DNA of 64,000 bases from NCBI GenBank assembly GCA_037042915.1, contig CM073193.1, positions 3,224,001-3,288,000 on the forward strand. Direction: 5' to 3'. The translations under genes were made by a program, and so were the position numbers. This document shows positions 11,426 through 23,378 of this stretch, piece after piece (within the stretch, counting starts at the first letter, position 1; the number at the start of each line of letters is the position of its first letter). The notes beneath the pieces were generated by a model. The model searched no databases, was not told the DNA's origin, and saw only the letters and a program-made list of their open reading frames with translations. This DNA comes from Auricularia sp. M13. Lineage: Eukaryota; Basidiomycota; Agaricomycetes; Auriculariales; Auriculariaceae.

Positions 11426-14400
11426 ATGCTGTCGCTGTGGAAAAAGACGGCTCAGGAAAGCTCGGGCGACGCGCAGTCTCATAGCAGAAAGCTCGACGAC
11501 GTTGATGGCCTTGACCCAGACCCGCGGCCGGCGAAACGTAGCCGGCTCGAGACCAGTGGTGCTGCTGCTGCACCTGTCCTTAGTAGCTATGCACCTGTCA
11601 AGGAAACCACAACCCATGCTCAACAGACACCTCTCTATGATGCCAAACTGACGGATACTGCGAAACTTGTCAATAGTGCGTCTGCGTTTTCCTCCTAGCA
11701 CCCACCGTTAATATTTTCCCAGCCACTGCTGCTTTCGACAGCTGGAAATGTCAGTAAACCGTGTTCCAGGTTCTCCTACTCATTATGCGCCTTGAATTAG
11801 CGTTCTGCGAGCCCATGAAAGCACTGGTTCTTCACTTCATTGCTGTGGAAGTCGACTTCGGGTTTCGTCCGACATCGCCAGGCTCTCGAATTCCCGTATA
11901 CGTGATCGACGATTCTGGAAATATGCCTCGCATATCACAGGCATTGGCCACCGCTACCGGTGTCATTGTGGGAGCATGTAGCGGCACGCTCACACTGGCG
12001 GCATGGAGAAAGCTGTCGCTTTCGTATGACCTCCTCGTCATCCATGGACCTACCTTTCTCTCGGCTTTGAGGGCTCATATTGCAACAGCAGCGGATATGA
12101 GCCTTTGTGTCATCGACAGTGTCCTATTCGATGTCGCTGTAGACGCCGACTTGCTTCGGGAACAGCTGTTTACAGGCGTTCCGGCGAGTCAGCGTCCGCG
12201 TCTGTTTGTCCCATTGCTGCACAGGCAGTCGGACCCGAGAGCGACAATAGCTGCCAACCTCGGAAGGATAGCTGTAGCGTCGTCGTGCACTGTCTACACT
12301 ACAGACGAGAATTCGCCTCAGGCTGATGGCGCGGAGAGTGCCAATGATCTATCTGGAAGTGAAGATGAGTCCATGCAGTCAAGCCACGCGGTCTTGGAGG
12401 ATCCCATCTCTGGTGGGACCATTACTCTCCAGAACGCCGTTCAGATCTCTAGACGGCTAGCGGCTCGAATGGGTAGCCAGACTACGCCTTCTGGGCGACT
12501 GTTGTTCGCATACACCAGAAGCGCATCTTCAGCCTCACAAGTGTCTTGCACCGTGTCACTTTCTGCGGAACGCATCGACCTCCATGTTCAAGGTCGATTT
12601 TGCGAAAACGAGGGCGACGCGCAGCGAGCAGCATGTCTGGAGTTATGTACTCGTCTCCACCGGATGGGCCAACTCGACTACCGCCTATTTCCAGCCCAAC
12701 CAGCGGGAGCCTTTCCACCAACAGCCGCAATTGGCTCTGACCATCTTGCTGGATCGGAAGCTGGTGTCAGCAAATACCCACGACACAGAGTCGGGTTTTG
12801 GAATCACAAAATGGGCGACGGACTTTTGTACCCCTCCGTGATATTTATCGACGGCGCCGACGAACTTGGTCTGCCCAGGCGGCCGATGTTGCTTCTGACC
12901 AAAGCCCCGCTCCCAACGCTCGAGGCATTTGACATCTACTTTGACGGGCAGCCTTCCACGGTGCACGTGCAGTCACCCGGCCCGCCGTTCCAGCTCTCAG
13001 ACGAACGGCTGATCCTCCTGCAACGATACACCCTCAGGGTTGCACGTGCTATATCCAACAAACCCATGACATGCGCGCTCGAGCAAATGCCATACTTTCT
13101 TGCGCCGTGGGATGCCGCGTTTTCCCTTGAAGACAGTCTTGTCTCGGATCGGATTCCTTGGGACACTGAAATATTGGAAGGGGCCACGGGGTACATCACC
13201 GCCGTGCCGAAGGAGATGTTATCTCTGGAGCCACCTGCGCTCTATGATTTTGTGCTGCAGGATCGTTGGGCGGAGTATACCCGTCGATTTCGGGCTGTTG
13301 CTATCCGCCACGATATGAATCCCAACTCGAAGCCACCACCAAATGCAGTAAGTCGCAGTTCCCAACGCTCTTAGAGTCGTGATCAAGCACGCTAAAGACA
13401 CCGCAGGCTGGTGTTCAACATGAATCCTTCCTTCAACAGTATACATCGCGGCTGAAGACGCCGTTTGCCGGGCTCAAGGATGAATCACAGCCGCTCGTCG
13501 AGGTCGCTCGTCTTCCCGGTCTCATAAATCGACTCTTCCCGGCATCCCGCGCGATAGAAGACACTGATCCGCCAAAATGTGTGCTATAGACCGTCGCAAA
13601 GTTCTCTCGTGCTTACCAGAGCTGCAGTCGTCATTCCTGAAGTCTGCGCGCGGTTTGTTATCCCTGCGAGGTGCGTTTAAACTAGCATATCGATGCACAA
13701 GATGTGCCTAAGCAAGCAACGAAGCACTTTCGAGACAGCGTATCTCATACCATGCTGCCTTCGGCGCATAGAGGATACACTACTCGTCAAGCTACTGAAT
13801 CACCAGTTTTTCAACAACGAGATAGAGGAACGGCTCCTCTTGTCTGCCATCTCTTCGCCGTCCCTATGCGGGGACTTGGACTATCAAAGGCTCGAATTAC
13901 TAGGTACGCCATCGGTTTGCTTGTGCCGCAGCAACACTGATGTCTCTTAGGCGACTCTGTCTTGAAGTTCCTGGCATCTGCGGCTCTGTTCGTTAGGAAG
14001 CCGAGCAGCTCTGAAAGCGAGCTTCATCTGGGAAGGCAGGACATCTTCAGCAACCGCGCGCTATCGCATGCAGCTCGACGCGCTGGGCTACCACCCTTCA
14101 TTCTCACAAAGCCATTCTCGATCAAGTCTTGGATCCCGCCCAACTGTGATTTCGAAAGAGCTCCACCCAAGCCGCTGTCTGAAGAGGATGCTCTCAATCC
14201 CGACAAGGTCGCGGCTTATAGATTGGCCCGAGGTGTGCAACAATTTTCTTTCTCTTTTCCTACACTCATCGTATACGTAGAGCGCGATCAAAAAGCAGAT
14301 GAGCAAGCAAGACTGAAGCGCCAACAGGACGCATCAGAACACTGGATTGGAGAGAAGACCATCGCGGATGTTACAGAAGCCATCCTCGGCGCCGCGTTCC

Positions 14401-15661
14401 TCACAGGAGGGAAAAATCTCGTGTTACGCGCTGCACGACGACTTACGGTCGCACTTCAAGACTATGTGGACGTGAAAGCGAACCTCCCAGTGAATGGTCT
14501 AGTGCAGATAAGAAACGATTCCTTCAAGCACGTCGAGCATTTACTTGGACGGGCCATTCGACAGCCGCACCTTGTTGCCCAGGCATTGGTTGGTCGACTA
14601 ACTCATACGATCATATACACTCTGACTTATACCGCCCTTGAGACTCACTCGGCGATTGACTCGAGTCATGCGACATCGTACCAGAGGTATGTCGGTTTCT
14701 TGCCCATAATGCTAAGTCTCAACATCCTGAAAAGACTAGAATTTCTCGGAGATGCCATCCTTGACTTACTTGTCGTCCGTCACATCTGGCGTTACGAGAA
14801 GCTTGACCCGGAAGCGTTGACGTTGCTGAAAGTAAGCTGGCATAATTCTGTGACGAACTGACATATTTATGAGCAATATGCAGGCAGCGATGGTCTCTAA
14901 TAGCACGCTGGCTGCCATATGCGTTCAATGCGGCCTGCATAAGCACATCAAGCACGCGTCTCCTTCCTTAGGCGCAAAAATTGATAACTATGTCAAGGCC
15001 CTGCAGAGCGCGCGCGACAAGGAACGGGCACTCGCACAGAGTGAAGTTCGGCAGCCTGTTCAGTTTTGGCTTGAGCTGGAGCACCCAAAGGTTCGTACAT
15101 AAACAGCCCTCGCTGCTCGCTCATCTCCAATGCAGCCATTATCGGATTTGATTGAATCTCTCCTGGGAGCTTTATTCATATCTGAGAACTACGCGATCGC
15201 TCCCTTGGAGGCGTTCTTCGAGAATGTCTTGCGACCATTTTACGACGAGCATATTCGCCTCAGCAGCTGCTCGTCACACCCAACGACGACTTTGTTCAAA
15301 ATGCTGGAATCCAGGAGCTGCCAGCATTTCGAAATGGCGAGGACTACGCAGAAGGCGGCGGCCTACCACATTAATGGCAAGCGGTTGATTTGGCGCGCGC
15401 ATTCGTTATTTTGACCGAACTGCAGTCGTCATTCACGGCACAGTACTTGCGAGTGCCACGGGTAGCAATAAGGGAGCCGCAGAGCGCAGGGCTTCATTCG
15501 AGGCGCTCCTTGCCTTGGAGCGAGACCCTGGCTTCCTCGTTCGCACATGCGATTGTCGCGCGACGCTTGCGATGAAAAAGCAGGCAAAGCAGGCGGAGAG
15601 GGCGGCTAAAGCTGCGAATGTTGGAGGGAAGAAGAAGGGGACAGCTTCGAAAGTTGTGTGA
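11426..15661 (+). CDS. DCL: Dicer-like RNase III with ATPase-dead, truncated helicase region
   Basis: Dicer-family protein that would cut dsRNA into small RNAs. Exon 1 (11426-11675), a 27-bp exon (11723-11749) and exon 3 from 11801 are in phase. They give TTAAFDSWKSFCEPMKALVL where Dicers have the Walker A strand (GSGKT is absent). The DECH position is CVIDSVLFDV (residues about 195-204), also without the motif. Helicase domain 2 is missing: an acidic linker leads straight to a Dicer-dimerisation domain (GGTITLQNAVQISRRLAARM to QLDYRLFP). A platform/PAZ-like region follows. RNase IIIa has DYQRLELLGDSVLKFLAS and IADVTEAILGAAFLTGG. RNase IIIb has YQRLEFLGDAILDLLVV and LSDLIESLLGALFISEN. All acidic catalytic positions are present. 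The C-terminus is Lys-rich (TLAMKKQAKQAERAAKAANV). Two joins near 13570-13860 remain unresolved. The protein is probably near 1,250 residues, shorter than full Dicers. Confidence 0.88.
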
Positions 15662-15793
15662 CGAGAATGAATTTCGGGCTCGATTTAGACACGAGTGGGA
15701 TTATTGGCTTCCTGCACATTGTCCATCTATTTGCCGTTCTTCTTGCTGGAGGAAGAACGTAAGAATTCAAGGCACGGAGTTGTATGAGCACAC

Positions 15794-16105
15794 TTACAAC
15801 GTGACCCACACTGCGATGAAGGGAATCTGGGAAGCCGAATAAACTCTGGGTTTCCCAAACGACTGGCTGCGCTCACCGAGAAGCCAAAGGCACAATAGCC
15901 AAAGAGCTTGGCGAAGAATTTGCCTTTACCCGTGTCGTAGCGGAAGGGCATGTCTGGTCGGGGGTGAGCTTGACAAGGTATGACTATCCTTGCGGCGCTC
16001 ACTATTGTAAACCGTGTTCTCGAAGTGCGCTGCGCCGCGGGCCTGAACAAAGATGCGCTGCGCGACGCGAGGGCGAAGAGCGTTTCTCGCCAGGAGCAGC
16101 GACAT
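15794..16105 (-). CDS. COX8: Cytochrome c oxidase subunit VIII (COX7c homologue)
   Basis: Small inner-membrane subunit of respiratory complex IV. It reads MSLLLARNALRPRVAQRIFV, then QARGAAHFENTVYN (an Arg-rich mitochondrial presequence leading to the conserved HFEN motif). Spliced exons follow: NMPFRYDTGKGKFFAKLFGY, CAFGFS and IPFIAVWVTL-stop. The F-R/K-Y-D...K...F...G.F.P pattern and single membrane helix are those of COX8/COX7c. About 71 residues after two introns (one in the Asn codon before MPF, one after GFS), which is normal for the family. It converges on the Dicer-like gene with 132 bp between stops. Confidence 0.9.
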
Positions 16106-16676
16106 GGTCGATGAGGTCGGAGAAGAAGGTCTAGAAGTCCGTCCGGCGGACTTGTTTGCTTCAACTTGGCCATGGACTTCCAGTCAAGTTCGTGCACGAC
16201 TGAATACCGTGTGTACGGTACTTACGACGGCGCCTCGCTCCGCCCCACCTAGCAACCCAGACCGTTGCACTCCATTTCTACACTGCACACAACCCACCGA
16301 CTCCTCTCTTACTGTCAGCCAAGTACTGCATCTCGAGTCCTGGCTTCGATCATGGCAACTTCAGTGGATCATCGATTGGTTTGGCTGTGTGTGATTCCTG
16401 ACGACGACGTCGTGGGGCTGAGAGGATCTGGCGGCAAGTACGCTGACGCCATCAGTCAGTCACCAAGGTCCAAAGTGCCGTCTTCGTGGGAAGAATCCTG
16501 GGGATCTGTAATTTCCCCCGTCGCCAAGCTATAAAGTCAGATGCTCCAAGCAACTCAGCTGGTTCCCACCACCCCATCTTCTTCTCAACTCGTCCGTTTG
16601 CCTGGTGCAACACCCGTTCGACTTTCGACTACTTGCTTATTTCTTTCATCTGATTCTTGACTGCCTGAACGTCGTC
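16106..16676. other. Spacer between COX8 and the Gly/Ala-rich secreted protein
   Basis: 571 bp serving as the divergent upstream region for both neighbours. Apart from the TATA box listed separately I see no gene. The short ORFs here show no conserved features. Confidence 0.35.
16530..16535 (+). promoter_or_regulatory. TATA box of the Gly/Ala-rich secreted protein gene
   Basis: TATAAA sits 142 bp before the ATG at 16677, with a pyrimidine-rich stretch (about 16565-16600) in between. A clear TATA element is unusual among the genes here and suggests regulated or high-level expression. Confidence 0.5.
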
Positions 16677-18056
16677 ATGCGCTTCAGCTCGATCTTCGTT
16701 AGCCTTGTCGCTATCTCCGTCGCGGCAGCTCTGCCGTTGGACTCCGTCGCTCTCGCTCCAAGGCAGGGGGGACGCGGTGGACGCCCGGGCGCAGGTGCTC
16801 CTGCTCGTCAAGGCGGCGGTCCCGCTGGCAGGCAACGCGGTGGAGCTGCTCCTGCTGCTCCCGCTGCTGGTGCAGGTGCCGCAGGAGCAGGCGCTGCAGC
16901 AACCGGCGGACGTGGTCGCGGACGCGGTGGTGCCGGCGGGGCTGCAGCGGGTGGTGCCGCGGCTGGCGGGGCCGCAGCTGGAGGTGCTGCAGCTGGAGGT
17001 GCTGCAGCTGGAGGTGCTGCAACTGGAGGTGCCGCTCCCGCCGCAGGTGCTGGTCGCGGTCGCGGTCGCGGCGGTAACGCTGGAGCCGCCGGAGGAGCCG
17101 CTGCTGGGGGCGCTGCCGGAGGCGCCGCTGCGGGAGGTGCTGCCGCTGGCGGTGCTGCTGGGGGTGCTGCCAACGGCGGTGCTGCTGCTGGGGGCGCCGC
17201 TGCGGGTGGTGCTGCTGCCGGTGGGGCTGCAGCTGGAGGTGCCGCTCCCGCTGCTGGTGCTGGTCGCGGTCGCGGTCGCGGCGGTAACGCTGGAGCCGCC
17301 GGAGGCGCCGCTGCGGGAGGGGCTGCCGCTGGCGGTGCTGCTGGGGGTGCTGCCAACGGCGGTGCTGCTGTTGGGGGCGCCGCTGCGGGTGGTGCTGCTG
17401 CCGGTGGTAACGCTGGAGCAGCTGCGCAAGGTGGAAGGGGCCGCGGTGGCCGCAATCGGGGAAATGGTACAAATCTGCTCTTGCTTGCGCTGTGCCATTC
17501 CCAGACTAATGACATGATAAGGCGGCAACAACGGTGGCAACGCAGGCAACGCGGGAAATAACGCTGGCAATAATGCTGGCAACAACGGTGGAAATGCAGG
17601 CGCGAACGCCAATGCTGGCGCAAACGCCGACGCCAATGCCAGTAACGACAACGCGAATGCTGGAAACGGTGTCGGGGACACTGGTTAGTCATTTCGTTCC
17701 TCGACAGACTACAGTTCAATGGTCTGATGCTGGCAACTCAAGGCATCGCGAATGTCATTCAAGGCTGCACCAATGCTGACGGTGTAACTGGCTGCTTCCA
17801 AATCCTCGGTGACACGAAAGGCAGTTGCTTCACTGCGCCGACCCCTCTGTCCGGAAACGTACAGTTCTTCGTTCCACCTCCCGACGCGACATGTCAATTG
17901 TTCAGGTGAGCGATGCTGTCTCGGTTTCTGCGATAGTGTCCTAAAGTATGCGTCAGTGACGAAAACTGCACCCAGGGCGGCGTCGCCGCCGCTGGTGTAG
18001 TGACAGATGCAAACCAACTCGCGTGGAGCTGCGACGCAGTCGCAGCCGCTGCATGA
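16677..18056 (+). CDS. Secreted Gly/Ala-rich repeat protein with cysteine-containing C-terminus
   Basis: Not assigned to a family. It starts with a signal peptide (MRFSSIFVSLVAISVAAALP) and a short spacer ending LAPRQGGRGGRPG. About 220 residues follow that are almost only Gly and Ala, punctuated by GRGRGRGGNAGAAG blocks and NGG steps. After an intron (about 17468-17521) comes an Asn/Gly/Ala-rich segment (GGNNGGNAGNAGNNAGNNAG, then NANADANASNDNA). The C-terminal domain reads TGIANVIQGCTNADGVTGCF, QILGDTKGSCFTAPTPL, NVQFFVPPPDATCQLF, and after a last intron SDENCTQGG to AWSCDAVAAAA. The six cysteines there suggest a disulfide-bonded secreted module. The composition recalls silk or elastin-like structural proteins, but the role is unknown. 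The last-but-one acceptor was chosen to keep the frame open. Confidence 0.75.
16880..17420 (+). repeat. GC-rich coding minisatellite (GGAAAG units) with a duplicated larger block
   Basis: Short GGTGCTGCAGCTGGA-type units, embedded in a larger block that includes the GRGRGRGGNAGAAG segment. The block recurs 210 bp later (starting near 17023 and 17233), and its NGG step recurs at an offset of about 183 bp, so the copies differ by an internal deletion. All six frames stay open across the tract because of its composition. Confidence 0.75.
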
Positions 18057-18313
18057 GATATAATCGCTAGCCATAGTCTGTTCATCCACGAGCGGGTGAA
18101 ACGACGAGTTTTTGTATCGAAGAATATATGTGGTCATTATCTCTTTTGCCTCTGGTCATGAACTCAAGCTCCGTAACTGAAGGTCCGCATTGCTGCCAAC
18201 ATTGCTGAGGCAAATTGGATGTAGGTATTGCATGTAGGTGATACCATGAGGGCCGCGGTGGACGCGTCCGGCGATAACCGTCCAGCGCGTCTCAAATACT
18301 CCTCTCGCTTGGG

Positions 18314-20866
18314 ATGTCCTTCTTACATTCCAAATTTACGCGCGGAGGCGCCGCCTCTGGCGCATCGTCAAATAAGCACGGGGAAGACGAGCAGCCCAAT
18401 GAGGCCATCAGGAACCCTGTGCAACCTCCAACGATCAGCTTTCGCGGTCGTGGTCGTGGCAGAGGCTACGGACCCGCTCATCCCAACCAAAACCGCCAAG
18501 GTCCGGCAACTTTGCCAAATCGCGGTCGCGGTTATCGCCCAGTGCAGGGCAGAGGAAGGGGCGCTGTGATCATCTCGACGCCGCACGCAGCGGACCCACC
18601 GCCGCCTCGCGCTCCCGAACGCGTTCCCCGCCGAGACGAATACAGCAGCTTGTCTTCGCGATACTCTCCGTCTCTTCCGCCCCCGCTGTCTCTTGCGACG
18701 CCAGACGCCCAGGATTCTTCGCTGCCTTCATATTATGGCATTGCTCCTCGGCCTGCATCCTCGTCCACAGCACGTGTGCATCCCGACCGTCTTGCGCTTT
18801 TAGAGCCGTCCATCAACTCTCCCGAGGGCATCCGTGGCCTCGGGCAAGTAACGCAACAATCCTACGTTGCTTCTACTGCTCAGCCTGCAACTTCACCTCC
18901 CGAAGTCAAGCGTGAGCGGACACCGACTCCACCTTTGGGTGATGCTTTGCCGGTTTACAAATGCTCTGGAGTCCTCTTTTTGCCATTGCCGGCGGATTGT
19001 AAACGCACAGTCCCGACTTACAGGATGAACCGCGAGATGTGGAAACTTCGAGAGGTCGCAGCCATGGGCGAACTGGGTATAGCTGCCAAACCAGAATTTA
19101 TCAGGTACGAGTCCGCCTTGGTTCCGACACATGCTTCAGCTCTTCTTATTATAGAGATGATGGCTTGACAATGCATTGGTATGTTTTGTTGCACCTTTTC
19201 ACAATAGATCTCATTGCAGTCTAGGACATCTCCCACACCAGTTATGCTCATTGACAAGGGCGTCCAAACTGCTGCTGAGATACGCGTGCTGTATCCGCCC
19301 GCGCCTGTGCAGGAGAAGGTCGACGATACCTCGACAGTTCCCTCTGTTGAATTGACGCGTGAAGTCCCATCATTCCTACGCGGCCTGCCCGCCGACAACC
19401 CAGATGTCGCCGAATGGATTTGTCTCGAGATTGAGCTCCTCCAGACGGTCGAAGGGCTACATATAATTTCGACCGAGCTATCGTCTTCGGACGACTGCCT
19501 ACGTTTGTGGGCGTTGGACACATCGGAAGCTATAATGGAGGCTCGACAGCATCAGCGCAAGCTAGAGCGTTCCTCCCGACAAACGAACTCTCTGTCAAAC
19601 GCATCTTCGGATGTTCACCAGATACCCGTTCCAGCCTTTATCAAACAGTCTGTTTTAGCCGGCGACCCGCGTGGGCAGTTGTGGATTCGTCTCCAGGTGG
19701 ACGAAAAGGAGACAATGGAGGCGCGGAAGGTCGTCAAACAGGAAATCGACGGCGACCTTCTGAAGCTGTTCTTTGCGACGGAACCGAATGCCTCGTCGCA
19801 ATCTACATCCAACGAACGGAAACGGAAACGCTCTATCTTACCAGTGGATCGATCCTTAGAAGACAGACCCCGCCGTCCCCCCTCTCCGGGGCCAGGCCGA
19901 CATGGTCAGTCCTTCTCAACATGATACATATGTGTGTAGCTAATTACTTCCCCAGATTCCGCAACGGAAATAATTGATATGACTGGCGACGCAGATGAAG
20001 TGCACGCCCCCCTTACACCCGGTAAATATTGCTTGCCAGCCGCGCACACGTCTATATTGACATTTCTGTAGCTACAACCCACGTTACAGATGATGGGGTA
20101 GGTTAACGTCTCATTCTCTGCTGCAATTGCTGAGGTCTGACGCTGTTCCAGGAACCTGCCTCTGCCCCACAAGTGCACGCCGGACCCGAAGACGAAGACC
20201 GCAAGCTCGGCCTGCGTTTCTTGGAAAGGCGCGTCCTGTCGTGTGCTATGGCCTGCCCGCTCATTTTGTATCACAGTTACTTTCAGGCGTTCGACGGCGA
20301 CCGGAGAGCGCTTCATGATGCTTACGCGCCGAAAGCTATATTCTCGTACCAGTTGCAAGACCTGCCAGCGGGGACACAGACGGCCGAAGAGGCTAAGCTG
20401 AAGATACCATCCACCTCTCGCGATGGACGACGCAGTCTTTTATTCGGCGCACACTCTCAGGGAATGTGTGCCCAGGAGCCCGTTCTCAAGATTTTCAAGT
20501 CAGGGCGAGACGTCGTTATCCAATCTTTAGACGCCCTCGGACCGCATGTTTACGGATACAACGCGCAGTTCAATTTTGACATTGAGCCGCTCCCCGAGCT
20601 GGGAGACGTTTTCTCGCTGGTGTGCGACGGTAAGCCAGGCGGTAGGCTAGAGAGCATCCGGACTCACATGTCGTAGGTGATATTCTTCACGTACTATCCC
20701 GACAGATGTGTAATTACACACAGGTCTTTATTGTAAAGAAAGCCTCGAACGGGTGAGCCAGTAATGATTTGCAGTCGATGGTGCTCAGATGTCATCGCAG
20801 CACATGTTGGCCCTTTTCCATATTATCTCAACACTTGACGATTCGGCCCAAGCCACCGATATCTAA
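18314..20866 (+). CDS. RGG-rich protein with C-terminal NTF2-like domain
   Basis: Probable RNA-binding or mRNA-export related protein, by architecture only. The N-terminus MSFLHSKFTRGG leads into RG repeats (FRGRGRGRGYGP, RGRGYRPVQGRGRG) and a Pro/Ser-rich stretch. A folded middle includes ALPVYKCSGVLFLPLPADCK, WKLREVAAMGELGIAAKPEF, TPVMLIDKGVQTAAEIRVLY and PDVAEWICLEIELLQTVEGL. A nuclear-signal-like RKRKRSILPVD and acidic linkers follow. The C-terminal domain reads YFQAFDGDRRALHDAYAP, AIFSYQLQDLPAG, YGYNAQFNFDIEPLPELGDV and FSLVCDG, the layout of NTF2-like domains in Mex67/NXF proteins. Last exons give DILHVLSRQMCNYTQVFIVK and DGAQMSSQHMLALFHIISTL before TAA at 20864-20866. No LRR or UBA domain is seen, so it is not Mex67 itself. 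Confidence 0.75.
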
Positions 20867-20994
20867 CTCTTAGACGCCATCTCTTTCAAGACCCGCTGTT
20901 TTTCGCTTTGCTACGCTGTGCTGCAAGGAACGACGTACTGTACAGATACAAAACCCTACATTTGCTGCTTGGATTGATGGTCGCGGCGACTCCT

Positions 20995-23310
20995 TTACAA
21001 TGGCCAATCCAGCTTCTCCCCGAAGTTCCACTGAATAGCTTTGACGGCGGTGTATTCGTGCAGCGCGTAGCTGCCGAGCTCGCGGCCAATTCCACTCTGC
21101 TTGAAGCCGCCAAACGGTACGTTGTTGTAAAGCAAGCACTACAACCATTAATCAGCCTGCGCCTGACACCTGATATTTCAACGAACATAGCTATTAACCC
21201 AAACCTGCAGTCTGGTCAATCACGTCAAGGCAGTCGCGAAGTCCATTGCGCACCGTTCCCGCCTGAAGAGCGTTTGCAACTCGGTTGCACTGGCCCTGGT
21301 CGTCTAGCAGCAGATGTTTTAGCCGCTGTAAAAGGATCGCAGTGACACGGACTGGAATGAACGGCTGCAGCCAAGCCATAATCTGTGTCGTTTGCCAGCT
21401 TTATGGCTTCCTCCTCGGTGTGAAATTTGGCAACACTGAGGACCGGACCGAAAATCTGTGTTGCGGGTGAAACCCCGAGCGAGGACCGGTCGACATCTTG
21501 GACTGACCTCTTCCTTGACCTAAATGCTCATCAGATAGGTTATTCGCAACTGTGGTCAGACGCAGAAGCGCACGATCTTCATGTGTTGCTTTGTGTCGAC
21601 AAAGATTGTAGGGGGAACAAACCACCCTTTGCCAGGGATCTTCTCGCCGCCGATGACAATCTTGGCTCCGTCGCGCTTGCCCTCTTCGATGTAGTTCCAG
21701 ACTTTGTCGTACTGCGCCTTCGAGATCTATAATCCATGAATTACGCAGCCACAGAACTAGGGAATCAGGCAATGCTCACGAGAGGACCTCCTGCTGCATC
21801 GTCTTCCCACGCACTGGCTATCTTGAACCGCGAAGCTTTTTCGATAAGGATCTTGATGAACTTGTCGTAAATGGTGTCCTGCACATAAAGACGACTCCCA
21901 GCCGTGCAATCTTGCCCGGAATTCCAGAGAATGCCAAAGGCAGACCAAGTCGCAGCTTCGCGGAATCATGAGTATATTCAGGCAAAGAACCGTCTGCGTA
22001 TATCCATACCTTGGTCAAGGTCGACGGATTCGAAAATGATGCTGGGCGACTTGCCGCCCAGTTCGAGAGAGACCTATGGGGTCTGAGTATCGAGTGCTTT
22101 ATATATCCTTAGTATGAACCTTTTTGAGGTTGCTCTGAGCCGCCGCCTCCATAACCTTGCGGCCAGTGACTGTCGATCCGGTGAAGGCGACCTTGTCCAC
22201 GCCGCGATGCGCAGCAAGCGCCGCTCCACCAACGCTGCCGAGGGAAGGCACACAGTTGAGTACTCCCGGTGGAAACCTACTCTATTATCAGATCCTGCAT
22301 ACATTCAGCATGCAATGCAGCTTACCCAGCCTCAACAATGAGCTCGCAGAGTTTCTACAGTGCGGATTTAATTCATGAAGATTGTTGAACATGAGGTACG
22401 CACGAGTGCGGTGAGAGGCGTGAGCTCGGATGGCTTCATGACAATGGTGCAGCCCACAGCGAGCGCGGGCGCAGTCTTCCACGCCCTGTATGCACATAAG
22501 ACTATCGCAAGCGGAATGCATTCAGCTCGGGACATACCACATCTGGATGGGGTAGTTCCAGGGGATGCTGCGTTGAATGAGTGGATGTTCTTGAACTTCC
22601 GATTGGCCTCACATTTGACCGCAGACACCGATAGGCTCGTGCTTGGTGAACGCGAATTTCGCCTTTTCGTCGAGTTCAATGACTTCACCATGATTCTTGT
22701 CAGCCCAACCAGCGTAGTACCTTCAAATTCTGAGAATGCTTCAAGCGAGGCAGGATGAACTTGCCTCAGGCATGCGATCGAGTCTCCAATGTCGAAGTCG
22801 CTGCGATCAGGGATGAGCGGTCCGATATGGTATATCATATTCGAGTCGAGCTCACCGAGCAAAACGATTAGGTTTGCCGTTGTTGAGAGACTCTAGGTCA
22901 GCGAGCTCCTGCTGGTCACGTTCCATGAGTGAAGCAAGCTTCATCATGAGCCTTGCGCGCTCAGTCGGCGTGACATTCTTGCCCCAGGTCGTGTTGAAAG
23001 CCTCACGAGCGGCCGCGACGGCGAGATCGATGTCTTTCGGCGACGCTGCACGAGTTGCTCGTGAACAGGTATACGACAGAGGTTGCGGAATGATGCTTAC
23101 CGCTCTGGACGTCGCAAATGTGCTCCTCAGTTGCCGGGTTTATCACCCTCCATGACGCTTAGGAACACCGATCGGCAGAGTTCAATGGACCACACACTTG
23201 ATAACAGACCCATCGCTGCTTGCAACAAACCTGTTGTTGATGAACAGCCCTGTGGGCGCGAGCAGCGGTTTCTGACGCTTGGGAATTTGAAGAGTAGCAG
23301 AGAAAGCCAT
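20995..23310 (-). CDS. Aldehyde dehydrogenase (NAD(P)-dependent, ALDH superfamily)
   Basis: Oxidises aldehydes to carboxylic acids; cytosolic or mitochondrial. It starts [20 protein letters not shown] then [18 protein letters not shown], the usual ALDH N-terminus without a clear targeting peptide. Family blocks in order: [59 protein letters not shown] (catalytic Glu block), [20 protein letters not shown] (catalytic Cys region), [54 protein letters not shown] and [14 protein letters not shown] ending at 20995. Around ten short introns, and a length near 500 residues, normal for the family. The cysteine is CTAGSR, typical of fungal AldA-type enzymes. Its start is 69 bp downstream of the PRE8 stop on the same strand. 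Confidence 0.93.
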
Positions 23311-23378
23311 GTTTACTGAGCGGGTCGGAGCAAAGATGCGATAACAAGTTGACGGGACGGACAGCATCCTTCTTCTAC

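Noticed and set aside
16629-17719. Long minus-strand ORFs (up to about 350 codons) antisense to the Gly/Ala protein
   Set aside because: They arise because the GC-rich repeat has no stops in any frame. They lack family motifs, while the plus frame has a signal peptide, splice sites and a Cys-rich end.
20908-21345. Plus-strand ORF of 145 codons starting MLRCAARNDVLYRY
   Set aside because: It lies antisense to the well-conserved 3' exons of the aldehyde dehydrogenase gene.
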